A DNA stretch of 64,000 nt from Perognathus longimembris pacificus. Its lineage: Eukaryota > Chordata > Mammalia > Rodentia > Heteromyidae. The stretch is taken from positions 8,284,852 to 8,348,851 of the forward strand of contig NC_063173.1 in assembly GCF_023159225.1 (NCBI RefSeq), read 5' to 3'. Below are positions 10,667 through 22,960 of this stretch, piece after piece. The position numbers and the translations under genes were made by a program. The notes under the pieces are model-generated. The model searched no databases, was not told the origin of the DNA, and was given only the letters and a program-made list of their open reading frames with translations. Every line of letters starts with the position of its first letter. The first letter of the stretch is position 1.

Positions 10667-11449
10667 CTGAAATTAAACATAAATACTGAAGATTTCATAA
10701 TAATTAGGCCACTGGCCAAAGTAAGTCACATACTATCTAATTCTCACTTTGTTTTGCCACCATATACCAATAGCCTGCAAAAACTACTGGTTCTATTATT
10801 GTAAGCCCAAGAAGCAACAAAAATGTTACTGCCTCTCTGTTATCTAAAATATTTGGCATCAAGTCTTGTGGATGACTACTTTTTATATGTATAATGACCT
10901 ATCTTAGAGATATGTCCCAAATCTAAACACAAATTCATCTGTTTCATGTATACCCCACCCACATTCTGAAATTAATTTTCATACAATGCTTATAGCATGT
11001 TTGTGCTCTGACTAATCTACCACATGAAGTCCAGTATAGAATTTTCCATTTCTTGTCACTCAAACGCTTCTAGATTTTGGAACATTTGAGGTTTCTGAGA
11101 TCTGGATTAGGGATGTGCGACCTGTTTTAGAAGTCAAAACAATAACTGTACATTGAAAAGGGGCACAGGATTGAGGTGAGGGAATTAATCTAGGACTTGA
11201 ATATAATGGGTACAGCAAGTTTTCTATTTGCTAAACCTCACTGAAACGGTTATTTTGCTCAAAGGTTTTTTAATTTTTTCTTTTCAACTGGAGACTAGTT
11301 TAAAACTCATGGGCTACAGGTCAAATGTCCCTTTAATATAAAGACTTACTGGCATGGAAATGGCAAACTTTTCAGTGTACAAAGAACTGTTTGTTCTTTT
11401 TTAAAAGAAGCAAATGCTTCAGTGACTTTTATTTACCCCAAATACTCGT

Positions 11450-11655
11450 GTGTGCATGTGTGTGTGCTCGGGGTCTGAGCACCATCCTTTAGCTTTTATG
11501 CTCAAGGCCAGTGCCCTATCACTTGAGTCAGAGCTGCACTTCTGATCTTTCGGTGGTTATTCAGAGATAAGAGTCTCTGGGCTTTCCTGCCAGCTAAGCT
11601 TTGAACTGCAATAGTCAGCTCAGAGTTCCAGGCATCGAGTCACTAGCACCCAGCG
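11450..11655 (-). repeat. B1-like/Geo dimeric SINE
   Basis: Preceded by a short TG tract in tail position. Moderately diverged. Confidence 0.7.
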
Positions 11656-11901
11656 GCTTCCTTTTTTGGTTTTGCAGCACTGAAGACTAAACACACGGCC
11701 TCAAGCGTGAGGTACCACTTGAACCATACCTTCAGTACTTTTGTTTTGTTTTAAGTTTTATTTCTATAAGCACCTCTGTACTACTTCATTGAGAATCAGT
11801 AGGTTTAGTCTCTTTGGGAAGGCTTGGAGAATCTGTATCACATGTTTATCATTGGAATGCTAGGGCAGGAATCAGATGCAAACTCTTAAGACCATGTTCT
11901 T

Positions 11902-12132
11902 GTTTTTTTTTTTTTGTCGTTTTTTGTTTTTTGTTTTTTGGCCAGTCCTGGGGCTTGGACTCAGGGCCTGAGCACTGTCCCTGACTTCTTTTTGCTCAAG
12001 GCTAGTACTCTGCCACTTGAGCCACAGCGCCACTTCTGGCCATTTTCTGCATATGTGGTGCTGGGGAATTGAACCCAGGGCCTCATGTATATGAGACAAG
12101 CACTCTTGCCACTAGGCCATATCCCCAGCCCC
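11902..12132 (-). repeat. IDL-Geo SINE
   Basis: Full dimer in reverse with a long T-rich tail that includes GTTTTTT units. Confidence 0.9.
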
Positions 12133-12529
12133 CTTTTGTTTTGTTTTTAAATTTGCTTTTAACTTAATTTTTTAAACTTGCTTTACAGATAGGGCTTCTG
12201 TTAACTTTGTCGAGAATGGCTTTGAGTAACTTGGATTTCTGACACTCATCACTATGCCCATCCCTCAAATACCCCTTACGATGAGACATAGTTTCAGATT
12301 ACAAAATCTAAACACATAAGACACACCATCTAATTTTTCTATTAATTATTATTTTAACAATTCCATTCACATGCTCAATCTCAAGCAAATCAACTTATCT
12401 CACATAGAACAACTATACTTAACTTATATATAACCCATAACTAGTTATAGTTTTGAGAGTAGCTTTGATATCAGAGGAAAGCATTCACAAGAAAATGCTA
12501 TTAAAAAAACAAAAACAAAAACAAAAACC

Positions 12530-12756
12530 TGGGCTGGGTGCTGGTGGCTCATACTTACAATCCTAGCTTCTCAGCAGGCTAAGATCTAAGGTTCATGGCT
12601 GAAAGCCAACCCAGGAAAGAAAGTCTGTGAGAGTCTTATCTCGAATATATGTTCAAAAAGTTGGAAATGGAGCTACGGCTCAAGTGTTAAAGCATTAGCC
12701 ATGAGCAAAAAAGCTCAGGGACAGTGCGCAGGTCCTAAGTTCAAGTCCCTCAACTG
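12530..12756 (+). repeat. B1-like/Geo dimeric SINE
   Basis: Complete dimer ending at CTCAACTGGCACATAG. Its tail runs into an AGAC/AGAT array. Confidence 0.8.
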
Positions 12757-12817
12757 GCACATAGATAGACAGACAGACAGATAGACAGACAGACAGACAG
12801 ACAGATAGATAGATAAA
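12757..12817 (+). repeat. (AGAC/AGAT)n microsatellite
   Basis: About 15 tetranucleotide units, AGAC-rich in the middle and AGAT-rich at the end; grown from a SINE tail. Confidence 0.85.
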
Positions 12818-12927
12818 ATAACCTAGAAGAGTTCCAAACAAGAGAAAAGAGAAGTAGCCTATTAAGGATAGATAAAATAATCTAGAAGAGTTCCAAAGAG
12901 ATAAAAGAGAAGTAGCCTATTAAGGAG
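12812..12927. repeat. 59-bp tandem duplication
   Basis: Two adjacent copies (12812-12870 and 12871-12927) starting GATAAAATAA and ending CCTATTAAGGA, with few differences. The junction shares GATA with the neighbouring array. Confidence 0.85.
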
Positions 12928-13447
12928 AAAACTGACATAAGTGTTATAATTCTACAGATGACAAAATGAAGCACATCAGAGAGCTATCTGACAGTAGCAA
13001 GGACCCCAAACTTAGTAGTAGTATCCTGAAGGTTGCTCGTTTATTCCTATTTAAGAGTCCCATCTCAGTCTAATATCCAAAAGGAAAGGTTTAAATAAAT
13101 CCTGACTAAAACAATTCTCTACAGCTAGTAAAGTAAAATTTTTGTATATCATTCCCTAAGTTCAGCTCCCAAAGTTGCTTTTCCTCTGTCTAGTCACTGT
13201 TGTTGTTGTTTGGTTATGATGATGGGAGAGGAGAAAAAACTGGTACTGTACCAAGTAGGACCACCAATAGAAAAGCTGATTATTTAATGTATTATTTTAT
13301 GTATTTTATGTACAATGGTACAACAGTTTTAAGCAATGTGTGAAAATATGTCAAGAAAAATTACTGATCTTGACACTATCGACTACATGTTACTCAACTT
13401 TGTGCTTCAATAAACAAAAGATACTGATATATTAATGGTATACTTAC

Positions 13448-13489
13448 CTGTGAAAGATCTGGTATATCACCTCTGTCAATTCCAACTTG
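13448..13489 (-). CDS. PICALM: PICALM exon 8 (residues 256-269)
   Basis: A 42-nt micro-exon reading QVGIDRGDIPDLSQ, with acceptor TCACAG and donor GTAAGT. Both phases are 0 and the length is a multiple of three, so skipping would remove 14 residues without a frameshift. It lies near the C-terminal edge of the ANTH domain and is far too short to be found as an open frame. Confidence 0.95.
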
Positions 13490-13640
13490 CTGTGAGAAGA
13501 AATATTGAATAAAGATATGTTATAAATAAAAAGGAAAATAATACATTGTAAATAGTTATAAAAAAATCAGGAAAATATTAGATCTCCAAGATATCACTAT
13601 TTTCAGTGGTGTAGATATTAGATGGCTGTAATACAGTAAC

Positions 13641-13859
13641 CGCTTAACTCAGGGCTTGGGTGCTGTCCCTGAGCCTTTATGTTGAAGGCTGGTGCTCTAC
13701 CACTTGAGCCACAGTGCCATTTCCATCTACTTCTGAGTGGTTTGTTAAAGATAAGAATCTCACTGGCTTTTCTGCCCAGGGTTGGCTTTGAACAATGATC
13801 CTTAGATCTCAGACTTCTGAGTAGCTAGAATTACAGGTATGAGCCACCAGCACATGCTA
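13641..13859 (-). repeat. B1-like/Geo dimeric SINE
   Basis: Reversed dimer 150 bp from exon 8, ending ATGAGCCACCAGCACATGCT. Confidence 0.8.
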
Positions 13860-14424
13860 GATTTTTTTTTTATCTGAACAAATACCAAATGATAACTAAT
13901 CAGGATATCACTGTGTCAACAAAACAATCCCAATACATTTTTCATGATGTCCAAGCATTAACCAATCAATGTCCAGCAAAAACCAAAAGGGTAATTAATT
14001 CCTATTACACCAAACTGTACTGTCAATGGGTTATTCTTCATTTTATACCCACTCTTTTATTATATCAATCTCTCTAGTTCTCAGAACGATAACAGTAGAA
14101 AACACAAAAATTTAACCCATCCTAAGATATTAGAATAGTTTATCAGTGCCTGAGATCTGTTCCCTTGAAATATAGTTCAAGAAGCTTGGACTCTGGCCTT
14201 TACTCCAACAAATAAGATCTCCTAATGCACTGCAACTCCAAAGACAGTACCATAACAGAACTGTGAGAAATGTGAATTTCTTAAGTCATATGGCGCAGAC
14301 TGTTTATCCTATTTGGGTCAACCCAGTAGTTTGGAGATAAAGAGGGCTTAAATTGTATGTTAGTAACTGTAGCTACCAAATACAAAGAACATAGGAGGCC
14401 AAGGGTAATGTCAATAAACAACCT

Positions 14425-14540
14425 TTCTGAGATAGAGTGAGTCTAGCTATGAAGACAAACCTGGCCTTGCCTGAAACCACAATCCTTTTCAGCATCCGGA
14501 GTACTGGTATATAATAAGCAGGAGCCACTGTATCTGGCTT
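14425..14540 (-). repeat. B1-like fragment
   Basis: Degenerate reversed B1 ending GGAGCCACTGTATCTGGC. Confidence 0.5.
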
Positions 14541-15099
14541 AATAAGTTAAAATTTATTCAATTGTAACTGGAATCAAAGCATAAATCATACCTTATAGTT
14601 TTAGTATGTGACTGATCCTAAAGAAATGGAAAAGTAATCACTATTTTTTCCTTAAAAGATCTTTGAATCCAAAACAAATTTGCATGGGGCATCATAAAAT
14701 AGCTATTAACAAGAATTTTCCCCCCAATATCTCATTATCCTGTTCTAACATTTTCATCTGCTACAGAATAAAGTATTACTACATATGAAATAAAAGCCTA
14801 AAGTCACTAACTTGCTAAAGAGTAGTAAGTTTGACACAAATGATCAAAATATCTTAGGGACACATTTCTTACAGTTAGGGATAGACAGTGTAGAAAAAGA
14901 AAACAAAAAATTTTAAGAGCTTGTCTCTCTGTTATTAAGAAGATAATGCTTGAAATAATTCCCACAACTGCCTTCTAATGATAAGTTCAGAAAATTATTT
15001 TTAAAGTCAATTTGCAAAATTACATCATCCAATAACTCATCTCTTCTTCCTCAGCTCTCTCTCTCTCCCCTTTTTCTCTTTCTCCACTCTCTCCTCTTT

Positions 15100-15287
15100 G
15101 TGCCAGTCCTCAGGTTTTGCTCAAAGCTAGTATCTACCACTTTAGCCACTGCTCCATTTCCAGCTTTTAGGTGGTTAATTGGAGATAAAAGTCTCACAGA
15201 CTTTCCTGCCCCAGCTGCCTTCAAGCAGATCCTCATATCTCAGTCTCCTGAGAAGCTAGAATGTCAGGTATGAGCCACTGGCACCTT
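15100..15287 (-). repeat. B1-like/Geo SINE, Geo part truncated
   Basis: Lacks the terminal GGGCTTGAACTC part of Geo; joined to a CTCT tract. Confidence 0.75.
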
Positions 15288-15739
15288 GTTCATGGTTCTG
15301 TTTTGTTGTTGTTTTTAAACCAATTATTAAGATACAAAATTTACTTCTGTAGGACAACAAAAACATTCTAAGAATGTGGCTCAGCTGCAGGTATCCCTGA
15401 AGAAAAGGAACTTGCACCGACACTAAATACTTACCACCATTACACTAAAATAAGCCTTCTAAAATGAATGTCCATTCCAAACATAAAAGCTTAAAGCCAC
15501 TATATTAACATTCATCTTATTTTGTAGAGTAGGCAAACTATTTTTCAATATTCTGTAGTAACAATATTTATTCAGTATTATACCATTCTTACCATGCTAC
15601 AGAATAGAGCATATTAGTATGGTTTGACATGTCCTTTACTATATTGAAAATTCACTTGGATAATCATTTCTTTAAAATCCATACACATGGACAAAAATAA
15701 AATTAAGTTTGGAGACACAAGACTTTAAAGACAACTTAC

Positions 15740-15846
15740 CTCTGCAACTTTGAGAAACTCTGAGATTCTTGTCATCCTAGTCAAGAATTTCTTATAGATA
15801 TCTAGACCTTCTTTGCACTGGTTCTTTTTCATATCAAAATATTTTT
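15740..15846 (-). CDS. PICALM: PICALM exon 7 (residues 220-255)
   Basis: The 107-nt exon completes Glu220 and reads KYFDMKKNQCKEGLDIYKKF through RISEFLKVAE. Acceptor is TTGCAG and donor GTAAGT. It carries Met244 of the VAMP-binding groove and the long C-terminal ANTH helix. The exon ends on a codon boundary, so exon 8 is a separate in-frame unit. Confidence 0.97.
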
Positions 15847-17288
15847 CTGCAAAAAGCAGAAAAATACTTTCAGTCACAACAAAATGGCACAAACAAGGAA
15901 GATTATTAATGGTTACAAAAATATTGCAATAGTTGTCTCAAAAGACATACAAAATATTTGCATTAACTTAATTTAGATATCTGAAGCAAATCAGAGGAGG
16001 TATTAAAAATAATAATTGCTTTGTTTCACAACACTCCTTCTCAATTTCCTTAAATATATACATATATTTGCACACAGAAACACATCATAATGGGGGAAAG
16101 AGGGTAGGAAGGCTGACAGAAGGGATGAGATTAATTGGAATACACTGTTAAATGTGTGGAAAGGTAACAATAAAATACCAGCAGAAAAAACAGCTCTCCC
16201 CCCAAAACCCACATGCATAAATACTTTACTCCTCCTGAAACAGCATCGTGCTGCAGGTATGGCTCAGCACTGAGTCCAAACTCCAATACGAACATCTATT
16301 TCATAGTATATATTCACTAAACACATTAGCCTGTCAATCGGACAAGCCTGTTCAAATGTTACTGGGAACACTCATTTAAATTCAGTATGTCAACACCAGC
16401 AAACTTTCGTTTATACCAGTCACAGGGTGGAGGACTATGCTTTCCACAACGTTAGAAAAAGACAACCCTTCATTTCTCATTAAACCCAATTTCCCAATCC
16501 TCAGAAACTAAAGGACAGCTAAATAAATGTGGTAGAGTGTACTAAAAAATAAGTATAAATGAATTAATTTCTAAGTGGGTAAAGTGGAGAGAAGAGGAAG
16601 ACTGAATAAAAATACTTAACATCTGACACCTGATACTGCAGCACCTTTGTAGTTATTTTTCTACTCATGCAAATCCCATTAAAATAAATGAGTATTTTTA
16701 TGTGACATTAACTTTACCTCAAATATCCTAAATCCACAACACCACAAAATTCCTAAAGTGGCTCAAAGCAAAAGTCACCCATAAAAATAAATGCTTAAGA
16801 TGGGTTTAAAAGTAAACTTAAGGACAAGTGTACAATTCAGTAGTACAGTGTATGCTCAGTATTCAGGAAACCAACTCCCTAAAAAAATTAAATTTAGAAA
16901 AAAATAGCTGTACAAAGTTCATTATGGAATAAATTAAGGAAATAAGATGTTTTTCCTCTGAGGAAAAAATTTTAGGGTTTTTGCCCCACTAAGTCTTTGT
17001 AACAGAAGTCTGTTGCCTTACCCCAACTTAATTTTAAGAGATTATTGAAATAGGTAAGAAATTATTTATATCTGGAAGTATAAATTTCATCTGGCAGAGC
17101 ATCCAAGTTATAAAGATGAGAATTTAATCACTTGCATATATAATCAGGCATAAAATTATTTCCATATAAGTTATGACAATAAATGAACATAATGACTTTT
17201 TTGACAGTTTTAACAACTTCAGTCAATATTACTTATGCATATGACACAGGTAAGAGAAAAAATGTAATTAGGTTACAGCAGAATTTAC
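15847..17288 (-). other. PICALM: PICALM intron 6
   Basis: 1.4 kb of AT-rich intron in which I see no clear interspersed repeat and no other feature. Unusually SINE-poor compared with its neighbours. Confidence 0.75.
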
Positions 17289-17400
17289 CCAACAAATTAA
17301 TAATTCCTTCATTGTATGCTGCAAATAGTCTAATGGCATCTTTGAATAGGAGCATGAAGGCAGCATTTATTACCCCATTTGTAAGTTCATTGCTATTAAC
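17289..17400 (-). CDS. PICALM: PICALM exon 6 (residues 183-219)
   Basis: The 112-nt exon reads [20 protein letters not shown] through NEGIINLL plus one base of Glu220. Acceptor is TCCTAG and donor GTAAAT. Its last full codon is Leu219. In the CALM ANTH domain, Leu219 and Met244 (next exon) form the groove that binds the VAMP8 SNARE helix; Leu219 is intact here. The plus-strand open frame across this region is only a shadow. Confidence 0.96.
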
Positions 17401-18171
17401 CTAGGAAGAAAAGGAAAGAAAACAGATTAGCTAATCTTACATTTCAAATGACACTGACAGAAGGATTTCTTTCCCTCCTATTCAAATATATAGGCATATT
17501 TTAATGTCTTTTAATATAAATTATATCTAAAATTTCTAATTTATGAATTTTACTTCTTGCAATAAGTTACCAGGCAAATATTGCAAAAATCTTACCATAA
17601 GTGTTCACTTACTCATATGAAAACCACAAACAATAATCAAATTTTTAAATATTCAGATTAGATCAGAATGATGTCATGAAGAGAAAAGTAATGTCATTTA
17701 TCGTTTAACTTTTGAAATTTCTAGACTTTAGCTAGATAACAATTTTAAGTGCTTCCAAGAGCAAAGTGACGCCAACTTTAACTTTTTCTTTTTGGTAGGA
17801 CTTGGGCTTATGCAGGGCCTTGTGCAATACAGCACGTTCTCTATGTTCCAGTCTAAAAGGTAGGTCCTTCCTAGATACAAGTTCATATTAACTCATAAAA
17901 GATTTACTGAACTGTTGTTTAGTCATTACATGACCCACTCCCATGACAAAAGCACTGAGCAAAGTTAGGCAGAAGACATATATTTTTTAAGTACACCTTT
18001 TCCCAATATTATTTCATAAGGTCACTGGGAGAATTAAATGACCATGATTAAAAAAAAAAAAGTCCAGGTATAGAAGCTGACACAACAAATGATTACAGAG
18101 ATTATTTCTGTAATTTTTATAATTATGTTACAGCAAATAATAGCACTCATTTACCTACCAAACAAACTTAA

Positions 18172-18250
18172 GGGCTAGATATACATATAAGTGATAGAGT
18201 GCTGCTTGCCCAGCGTGCATGAGGATCTGAGTCCAATCACCAGCCACTTA
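18172..18250 (+). repeat. ID-like monomer
   Basis: Diverged ID unit followed by an AAG repeat tail (18249-18272). Confidence 0.55.
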
Positions 18251-18272
18251 AAAAAAGAAGAAGAAGAAGAAG

Positions 18273-18530
18273 TCGGGCCCAGTGAGTCATGCCTAGAATT
18301 CCAGTTATACAGGAGGCTGTCATTTGAGGACTGGATTGAAGCCAGCCCAGTCAGAAAAGTCCATGAGACTCTTATTTCCAATAAACTACTAAAAAGCCGG
18401 AAGTGGTGCTTTGGCTCAAGTCATAAAGCACTAGCCTTGAGCAAAAGAAGCTCAAGGACAGTACCCATGACCTGAGTTGAAGCCCCAGGACCAACACACA
18501 AGCACATGCACAAGCACACACGCACACAAA
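18273..18530 (+). repeat. B1-like/Geo dimeric SINE
   Basis: Complete dimer ending in a CA-rich tail (CACACAAGCACATGCACAAG). Confidence 0.8.
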
Positions 18531-18965
18531 ACAGAAGAAAAGAGAATGAGTAAAGCAAATTACTCTAAGTCTACTTTAGATAATATTTAGTACATGGAAA
18601 TTATTTTAATTGTCTGCGCTCTTATCTTTGTAGCTGTTTGTATTTGTGAGCATGCCCCTGTGTCCTGTGGCTATGTGTACATATGTGTCTAAGGAGGATT
18701 CAACATAGGCTCAAAGCAGATAAAGGATAACAAGCTGGAAAAAAAAATAAGAATCTGTAGAATAGCTAATAGGTCTGATACCATCCCACAGCAAGAATCC
18801 TAGTAAGAAAGACAATTTACAAAACAACAAAAATATAGCTAAAAACATGCAAAGAGGCTTAACTTTACATACATATCAGATAAATTAAAATATAATAATT
18901 AAGTTATATTACTGGAATACTGTTTCTTAAACAACCCCTATCTGAAAGACAGCTTTTACTCACTG

Positions 18966-19113
18966 AAGATAGCCTGGCAAGACGGCACATGCATGTAATC
19001 ACAGCATTTGCTGAGGTATAAGGATAGCTAGTTCAAGGCCAAACTGGGCTACACAGTAAGTCCCAGGCCAGCCCGGGCTTCACAGCAAGTCTTCCCTCCA
19101 AGAACCAAAAAAC
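18966..19113 (+). repeat. B1 SINE
   Basis: Long B1 with the internal GTTCAAGGCCAAACTGGGCT segment followed by a second AGGCCAGCCCGGGCTTC segment, the typical B1 inner duplication. Confidence 0.65.
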
Positions 19114-19117
19114 AAAA

Positions 19118-19305
19118 AGGCTGGCGCATGCCTGTAATCCCAGCTACTAAGAAAGCTGAGACCTGGAGTCAGAAAAGTCAATGCCAATCACCAATTTACC
19201 AGCAAAATGCCAGACTCAAGTAGTAGCTCACCAACAGAAGGCAAGAAGCCCCAAGTCCTAAAAGTTCAAGGCCCAGTACTGACATACACACAGAGAAAAA
19301 AAAAA
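19118..19305 (+). repeat. Degenerate B1-like/Geo SINE
   Basis: Head CATGCCTGTAATCCCAGCTA is clear; the Geo half is strongly eroded. Confidence 0.55.
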
Positions 19306-20032
19306 CAAAAAGACCAAGAAAGAAAACAAGCTCGTTGATCTACTGACAGTGGCAACATTTTTAAATGCATGTCAGCAATACTTACTACACTATCCTTTGA
19401 AACATCAATTTCTTTTCAGACAAAGCAACCACTACACAAACAGGTTACAAGGAAGGATAGACTTATCTTAGGCATAGTATTTAGTACTGATTTTTAAAAA
19501 TCTTATTTTAAGAAAAGAACTAATTATTTATCAATAGGAGGACCCGGTAAATTGTTACAGTGAGGCATAACACAGACATTGAAATGAATAAGTAATTTTA
19601 CATAGATACAATGGTTCATTAAGTGAAAAAAAAATACAGTAGGATCCTATGAATCTACTCAAACAAAATAATGCCTTGCGCTGTAGAAAAGGAATCTGAA
19701 GCTTTTTGTTTGTTTGTAAAGGACCAGGGACATTTGAAGCATTGGAGACCGCATGACCTCTACTGCTACTATTCAACTCTAACACAAAGCAACTGGGGAC
19801 AGTTGGCAAACCACTGTTTTTATACTTCTGTAACAGTATTGTGACACTGAAATTTGAATTTCATATAATTTTTACCTGGCACAAAGTACGGTTACTTGTT
19901 CTTTAAATGATTTAAAAAGGGTAATACCATTCTTAGCTCAGCTACACAAAAACAGGAATTAAGCTTTAGTTTGATAACATCATTCTAGGCAATGAAATAC
20001 AACATTCAATTACAAATGTATAAGCAACTTAC

Positions 20033-20126
20033 ATTAAAATCAAGAAGTGCATCCATTTGATTTTGGATAATTGGTACAGTTTTTAAGAGTTTTTCTGTGT
20101 TCATTGTTCTCATAACTCCATCAGCC
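20033..20126 (-). CDS. PICALM: PICALM exon 5 (residues 152-182)
   Basis: The 94-nt exon supplies the last base of Gly151 and reads [20 protein letters not shown] then [11 protein letters not shown]. Acceptor is AAATAG and donor GTAAGT. It encodes the ANTH helices that follow the ENTH-like core. It ends on a codon boundary, so exon 6 begins in phase 0. Confidence 0.96.
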
Positions 20127-20464
20127 CTATTTAAAAAAATAAAATAAGTGAATTTGCTACTAGGACTCATTTCTGGCCTTTACAAGAGAACAAAGTTATA
20201 ATAAAATGTTACATATTTTTAAATCATTACTGAACTTAAAATATCAAACAAAAAAAGTACAAATAAAAGCAGGCAATACAATATAACCAATATCAATGTG
20301 TTCATTTAAAAATGAAAACAAGATAAAAAACATGAGACTTAAGAGCAAAAGTTTACTACATTATATAGGACAGTGTACTGTTCACAAAAAGAAACCACGA
20401 TTCGCAACCAGTGTGTAAAACTCAATTTTACCAACTGTTTGTGTGTGCATGTGTGCATGCGCTT

Positions 20465-20688
20465 GTACTATGGCTGAAACGCAGGACCCGGGCGCTGTGC
20501 ATTAAGTTTTTCGCTCGAAGCTGGTGTTCTACCTCCAGTCACAGCTCCACCGCTAGCATGTTGGTGGTTAACTGGAAACAAGAGTCTCACAGATCTTCCT
20601 GCCTGGGCTGGTATGAACCAATCTTCAAATCTCTGCCTCCCTGAGAAGCTAGGATTTCAGAACTGAGCCACCGGCGCCTAGCTACCTT
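20465..20688 (-). repeat. B1-like/Geo dimeric SINE
   Basis: Reversed dimer with several CpG retained (CCCGGGCGCTG, CACCGGCGCC), so not very old. Confidence 0.78.
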
Positions 20689-20816
20689 TTTAAAAAAAAA
20701 AAAACAAATAAAAATATTTTGCCTCAAAAACCACTACACTATTACACATTATACATGGAATCAGAATTTGAATCCAACTTCCAAGCACTGTTTGCTCTGA
20801 AGTATTTTATCTATAA

Positions 20817-21002
20817 GCCAGGCATGGCAGCACATACCTGTAATCCTATTACTCTTAGCATTCAGTCTGAGGTATGAGAATCCAGTCTGAGGCCATCCTA
20901 GACAACTGAGACTTTCAAAAGGGCTGGCAATGAAACTCAGGTCAAATACTTGCCTTGGAGGTGCTAGACCTCAGGTTCTACTCCCAGCTCCAGGAAATAA
21001 AG
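20817..21002 (+). repeat. B1-ID dimer
   Basis: B1 followed within a few A residues by an ID-like unit (GGGCTGGCAATGAAACTCAG). Similar to the B1-dID type of other rodents. Confidence 0.6.
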
Positions 21003-21168
21003 TTTTATGTGCATATGTGTGTGAGTGTGTGTATATGATGTTATTCATAAATCAAAAATTTCCTTTTTCGCAGAAAGTAAAAAGAAAATGATTTTATTAT
21101 AAAGTAAAGACAATCTTACCAAGCCAATCTAATCTAGCATTAAATAAATGATATTAAGAGTAGTATTG

Positions 21169-21372
21169 GGGGCTGGGGATATGGCCTAGTGGCAAGAGTG
21201 CTTGCCTCGTATACATGAGGCCCTGGGTTCGATTCCCCAGCACCACATATACAGAAAATGGCCAGAAGTGGCGCTGTGGCTCAAGTGGCAGAGTGCTAGC
21301 CTTGAGCAAGAAGAAGCCAGGGACAGTGCTCCGGCCCTGAGTCCAAGCCCCAGGACTGGAAAAAAAAAAAAA
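21169..21372 (+). repeat. IDL-Geo SINE with target-site duplication
   Basis: Full-length dimer. The 13-bp repeat AAGAGTAGTATTG lies at 21156-21168 and 21373-21385. Confidence 0.93.
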
Positions 21373-21385
21373 AAGAGTAGTATTG

Positions 21386-21612
21386 CCTGGTGCCAGTAGC
21401 TCATACCTGTAATCCTAGCTACACAGGAAGCTGAGATCTGAGGATCCTAGTTTAAAGCCAGCCCGGGCAGGAAAGTCTGTGAGACTCTTACTCTCCAATT
21501 AACTACTTAAAAAAAGCCAAAAGTAGAGTGAGTGATGCTCAAGTGGTAGTGCACCAGGCTTGAGCTCAGGGACAGCACCCAGGCCTTATGTACAAATCCC
21601 AGGACCAGCAAA
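21386..21612 (+). repeat. B1-like/Geo dimeric SINE
   Basis: Starts immediately after the duplicated site of the previous SINE, so both used the same A-rich neighbourhood. Confidence 0.8.
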
Positions 21613-21879
21613 AAAGGGGGGTGGGGGTGGGGGAAGTAGTTGTTTTTGGTGTGATTTGGTTTCTTGAGGTAGTGGCTGGCCTCGGAGTTACACAGTTAAT
21701 CACCATCACTTCTAACTCTCCCTCTCTTTTAGTACTAAAATCCTTTTTTGACAATCTGGTCATTTCTTCATTACAGAAGTCTTGTTATGGTGGACTCGGC
21801 ATCAAAAAAATGACCAATCCAACACCTGATTTCCAAGTCCCTTTATAACAGTCCCTAATCCTAGTCAGATCCTAACTTC

Positions 21880-21995
21880 ACTGCCTCCCCACTGCCCTCC
21901 CCAACATTATCCCATCCCTACCCTACCCCACACCCATTATCCCGTCCTACTGCCGCCCCCTACCTACACACACACATTATCCCATCCCTACGCCT
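21880..21995 (+). repeat. C-rich imperfect tandem repeat
   Basis: ATTATCCCRTCC recurs at 21906, 21936 and 21976 among CCCTACC and CACACA words. Spacing is irregular (30 and 40 bp). Confidence 0.6.
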
Positions 21996-22711
21996 AAGCT
22001 CCCAAATAGGAGAAAGCGACAAAATCCTAACATCTTGTTCTATGACAGTAACCTTTTAAACTTTCAAATGCTTTGGCCAGCTATCACCATAGCAAAACAA
22101 CAACAACAAACAAACAAAAAAAAACCCAACATATCAACACCACTACCCACACTGAGACAAAAAATTTCTCATTTTTACTTAGCCTAGAAATTCACGGATC
22201 ATTGTTGTAAACACTTTCTTCAGAATCCTCTTGGTTCAAAATCCTCTCCCTTCAAAATACTCTTACACAGAATTTCCTATGTGTGCTCATACACACATTT
22301 TTATTCCTATTTGCTCAGCAAAGATTAGAGAGCCCCAAATGTTATTTTTGATAAGTTAGCTGGCTATAGTAGCAGTTTAACATTACTTTTATAAACATAA
22401 AAACTGAGCTTAAGGTAGGAGTTCAGAGCCAGCCTAGGCAATAGCAAGACCATTAAAAAAAAATAGTATTTACTTACAAGTCTTCTCTAAAACTTAAGTC
22501 TATGAAGTTCTTACTAAAATGCAACAAGTTTTAATTGCTGTCATGCTCTCAATTTGTAGTATTTTTCTATTTATATAATCTGATGCAAACATATGCACTT
22601 ATGTATGTGAATAATTTCATTTCAATACTTTTTGGTTCCCATTCAGTTATGGTGTCTGACCCAAAATTTTGCCTAACCAAGGCCTATCCTCATAAAATTA
22701 AAAAGGTTGTT

Positions 22712-22960
22712 CTAAGGCTGAGCACAGTGAAGCATTCTATCATCCCAGCAAATTGGGGGGCAAAAACTGGGATCATGGTTTGAGGCTAGCCTAGGCAAAT
22801 AGTAACCCTACTCAACAAAAGCCAGGAACAGTAATATATACCTGTAGTCCCAGTTATGCTGAAATCATAGGTAGGAACGTCAATGTGGACAAAAGTACAA
22901 GATCCTGTCTGAAAAATAACTAAAGCAAAAAGAAATGGGAGTTGTGGCTCAAAGCTGTCC
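22712..22960 (+). repeat. Composite B1-like SINE
   Basis: Two B1-like heads in tandem (GGCTGAGCACAGTGAAGCAT and CCAGGAACAGTAATATATAC) with a trailing GGCTCAA stub. Diverged. Confidence 0.5.

Larger units (their letters stand above)
10667..13447 (-). other. PICALM: PICALM intron 8
   Basis: Contains SINEs at 11450-11655 (minus), 11902-12132 (minus IDL-Geo) and 12530-12756 (plus). A tetranucleotide array and a 59-bp tandem duplication follow. 10670-11440 and 12930-13445 hold no recognised element. Confidence 0.8.
13490..15739 (-). other. PICALM: PICALM intron 7
   Basis: Contains minus-strand SINEs at 13641-13859 and 15100-15287 and a minus B1 fragment at about 14425-14540. A pyrimidine-rich CTCT tract lies at 15053-15098 beside the second SINE. 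The rest (13860-14420, 14545-15050, 15290-15735) is unrecognised AT-rich sequence. Confidence 0.8.
17401..20032 (-). other. PICALM: PICALM intron 5
   Basis: Contains an ID unit (18172-18250), a plus dimeric SINE (18273-18530), a B1 (18966-19113) and a degenerate dimeric SINE (19118-19305). A weak ID-like fragment lies at 17785-17865. 17410-17780, 18535-18965 and 19310-20030 have nothing recognised. Confidence 0.8.
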
